From Bacteroidales bacterium (GTDB lineage Bacteria; Bacteroidota; Bacteroidia; Bacteroidales; JAADJA01), in the NCBI GenBank assembly GCA_021740645.1, contig JAIOZL010000023.1, positions 1-64,000 on the forward strand: a stretch of DNA of 64,000 nucleotides, in the 5' to 3' direction. Both the position numbers and the translations under genes were made by a program. Each line of letters starts with the position of its first letter. The first letter of the stretch is position 1. Under the pieces are notes generated by a model. The model was not told the DNA's origin and did not search any database. It saw nothing but the letters and a program-made list of their open reading frames with translations. Shown here piece after piece: positions 63,304-64,000 of this stretch.

Positions 63304-63999
63304 TTAAACTACCGGCGCTTTAAGTTTAAGAACCAGCTTTGAGGGTTTCATTTTAACGGGAACCAAATACCTACTAAGTAATTTTACATATAAGGTCGTA
63401 GGAATAAACTTTAACAGAAAAGCGATAACTCGCCACCTGGGCGAAACATATACGATTCTCTTTTCTCTTAATATTGCTGTATAAATTTGATTGGTAGCTT
63501 TTTCAAGAGAAGTAACCCAAAACCTTGTTTCAACCCCTGTCGTACTTTTTTCAACAAAACCTGGCCGGATATCGGTTACATGCACCGGGAGTCCTGTTTG
63601 GTGGATACTCATCCGAAGCCCCTCGAGGTAGTTCATTTGAAATGAATTTGATGCACAATAGGCTGGATCAATACCATTACCCCGAATACCCGCCACAGAA
63701 CTGAAGCTTACAAAGTGCCCATTCCCCTGATTTAGAAAAAAGTTTAATCCCCAATCAACCACATTGGTAAACCCAAGAACATTGATATTAATAATTTTTT
63801 GAGTAATGTGATTATTCAGTCTTTCATATGGCTCTCCAAACCCCGCCGTAATTACAAGTAAGTCGAGCCCGCCAAGGCTTCGCACGAGATTTTCCAGAAC
63901 ATATGGTGTTTCTTTATCAGATATATCCAATGTTTGCGCAACAAAAGCATTCGGATTTGAATCAAGCATTTTTTGTAATAACATCCCCCTGCGGCCTAC
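63304..63999 (-). CDS. Short-chain dehydrogenase-like protein (5' end beyond the window)
   Basis: About 230 residues of an SDR fold. The frame stays open to the right edge (VGRRG precedes the Met at 63984), so the GxxxGxG cofactor motif lies outside the window. Visible are the NAG-like motif (LVITAGFGE), a serine-containing VSFSSVAGIRG, and the active-site tyrosine in AYCASNSFQM. In the usual YxxxK motif the lysine is replaced by Asn (Y-C-A-S-N). It may have lost, or changed, catalysis. The C-terminus has a hydrophobic segment (VIAFLLKFIPTTLYVKLL) typical of membrane-associated SDRs. Confidence 0.78.
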   Translation of the reverse strand, partial: VGRRGMLLQKMLDSNPNAFVAQTLDISDKETPYVLENLVRSLGGLDLLVITAGFGEPYERLNNHITQKIININVLGFTNVVDWGLNFFLNQGNGHFVSFSSVAGIRGNGIDPAYCASNSFQMNYLEGLRMSIHQTGLPVHVTDIRPGFVEKSTTGVETRFWVTSLEKATNQIYTAILREKRIVYVSPRWRVIAFLLKFIPTTLYVKLLSRYLVPVKMKPSKLVLKLKAPVV

Positions 64000-64000
64000 T

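Overview
The window looks like chromosomal DNA of a Bacteroidota bacterium. It has type IX secretion (T9SS) C-terminal sorting tails on large secreted proteins, an S46 dipeptidyl-peptidase, PD40/OmpA and CarboxypepD-regulatory-like domains, SusC-like plug motifs, little Shine-Dalgarno sequence, and many TAnnTTTG (-7) promoter elements a short way upstream of start codons. Base composition is AT-rich over most of the window, and clearly richer in GC around 49-54.6 kb. The lower taxon cannot be fixed from sequence alone. The metabolic content suggests an anaerobe or facultative anaerobe able to ferment purines.

Left part (1-15 kb): the window opens on the C-terminus of an IS1595/ISXO2-like transposase that abuts a PocR/PAS histidine kinase lacking its N-terminus. 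A NarL-type response regulator and a receiver-only protein follow. Then come a T9SS cargo protein, tRNA-Arg(CCG), a DUF4395 membrane protein, a BNR/sortilin-like T9SS cargo protein, class II fructose-bisphosphate aldolase, a two-domain fasciclin lipoprotein with an unusual block of inverted repeats upstream, and a GT-C type membrane glycosyltransferase.

Middle part (15-40 kb): a giant (~2,384 aa) T9SS adhesin-like protein is built from alternating FN3-like and choice-of-anchor-J-like units. It is followed by a secreted protein of unknown function, a CEOS/alanine-dehydrogenase-like enzyme, fumarase C, an ArsC-like protein, a DPP11-like peptidase, and a minus-strand set ffh-folD-propeller-queE-PorE-like OmpA. 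Next are a small ORF, a putative molybdenum-cofactor carrier, prmC, and a kinase plus sucrose-phosphate-synthase-like glycosyltransferase pair.

Right part (40-60 kb): a large accessory cluster for anaerobic purine/urate breakdown. It holds xdhC-xdhA-xdhB, a mocA-like nucleotidyltransferase, ygfK, two different fold-type II PLP enzymes, a fused xdhD-type molybdenum hydroxylase, ssnA, hydantoinase, and convergently ygeW and ygeY. These match the E. coli yge/ygf-type set (purine ring reduction and opening, hydrolysis, carbamoyl transfer, deamination of a diamino acid), but canonical YgeX is not seen and two unrelated-looking PLP enzymes sit in its place. The cluster is peppered with hairpin-forming REP-like repeats at gene ends. 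A DUF559 (Vsr-like nuclease fold) cassette bounded by inverted repeats is inserted in frame at the 3' end of ygfK. The ygfK/mocA divergent promoter is a 26-bp near-perfect palindrome.

The end (60-64 kb) has a DUF4140/DUF4139 protein interrupted by CarboxypepD-reg and plug-like domains, a CDF metal transporter, a 26-residue membrane micro-ORF, and a partial SDR that runs off the right edge.
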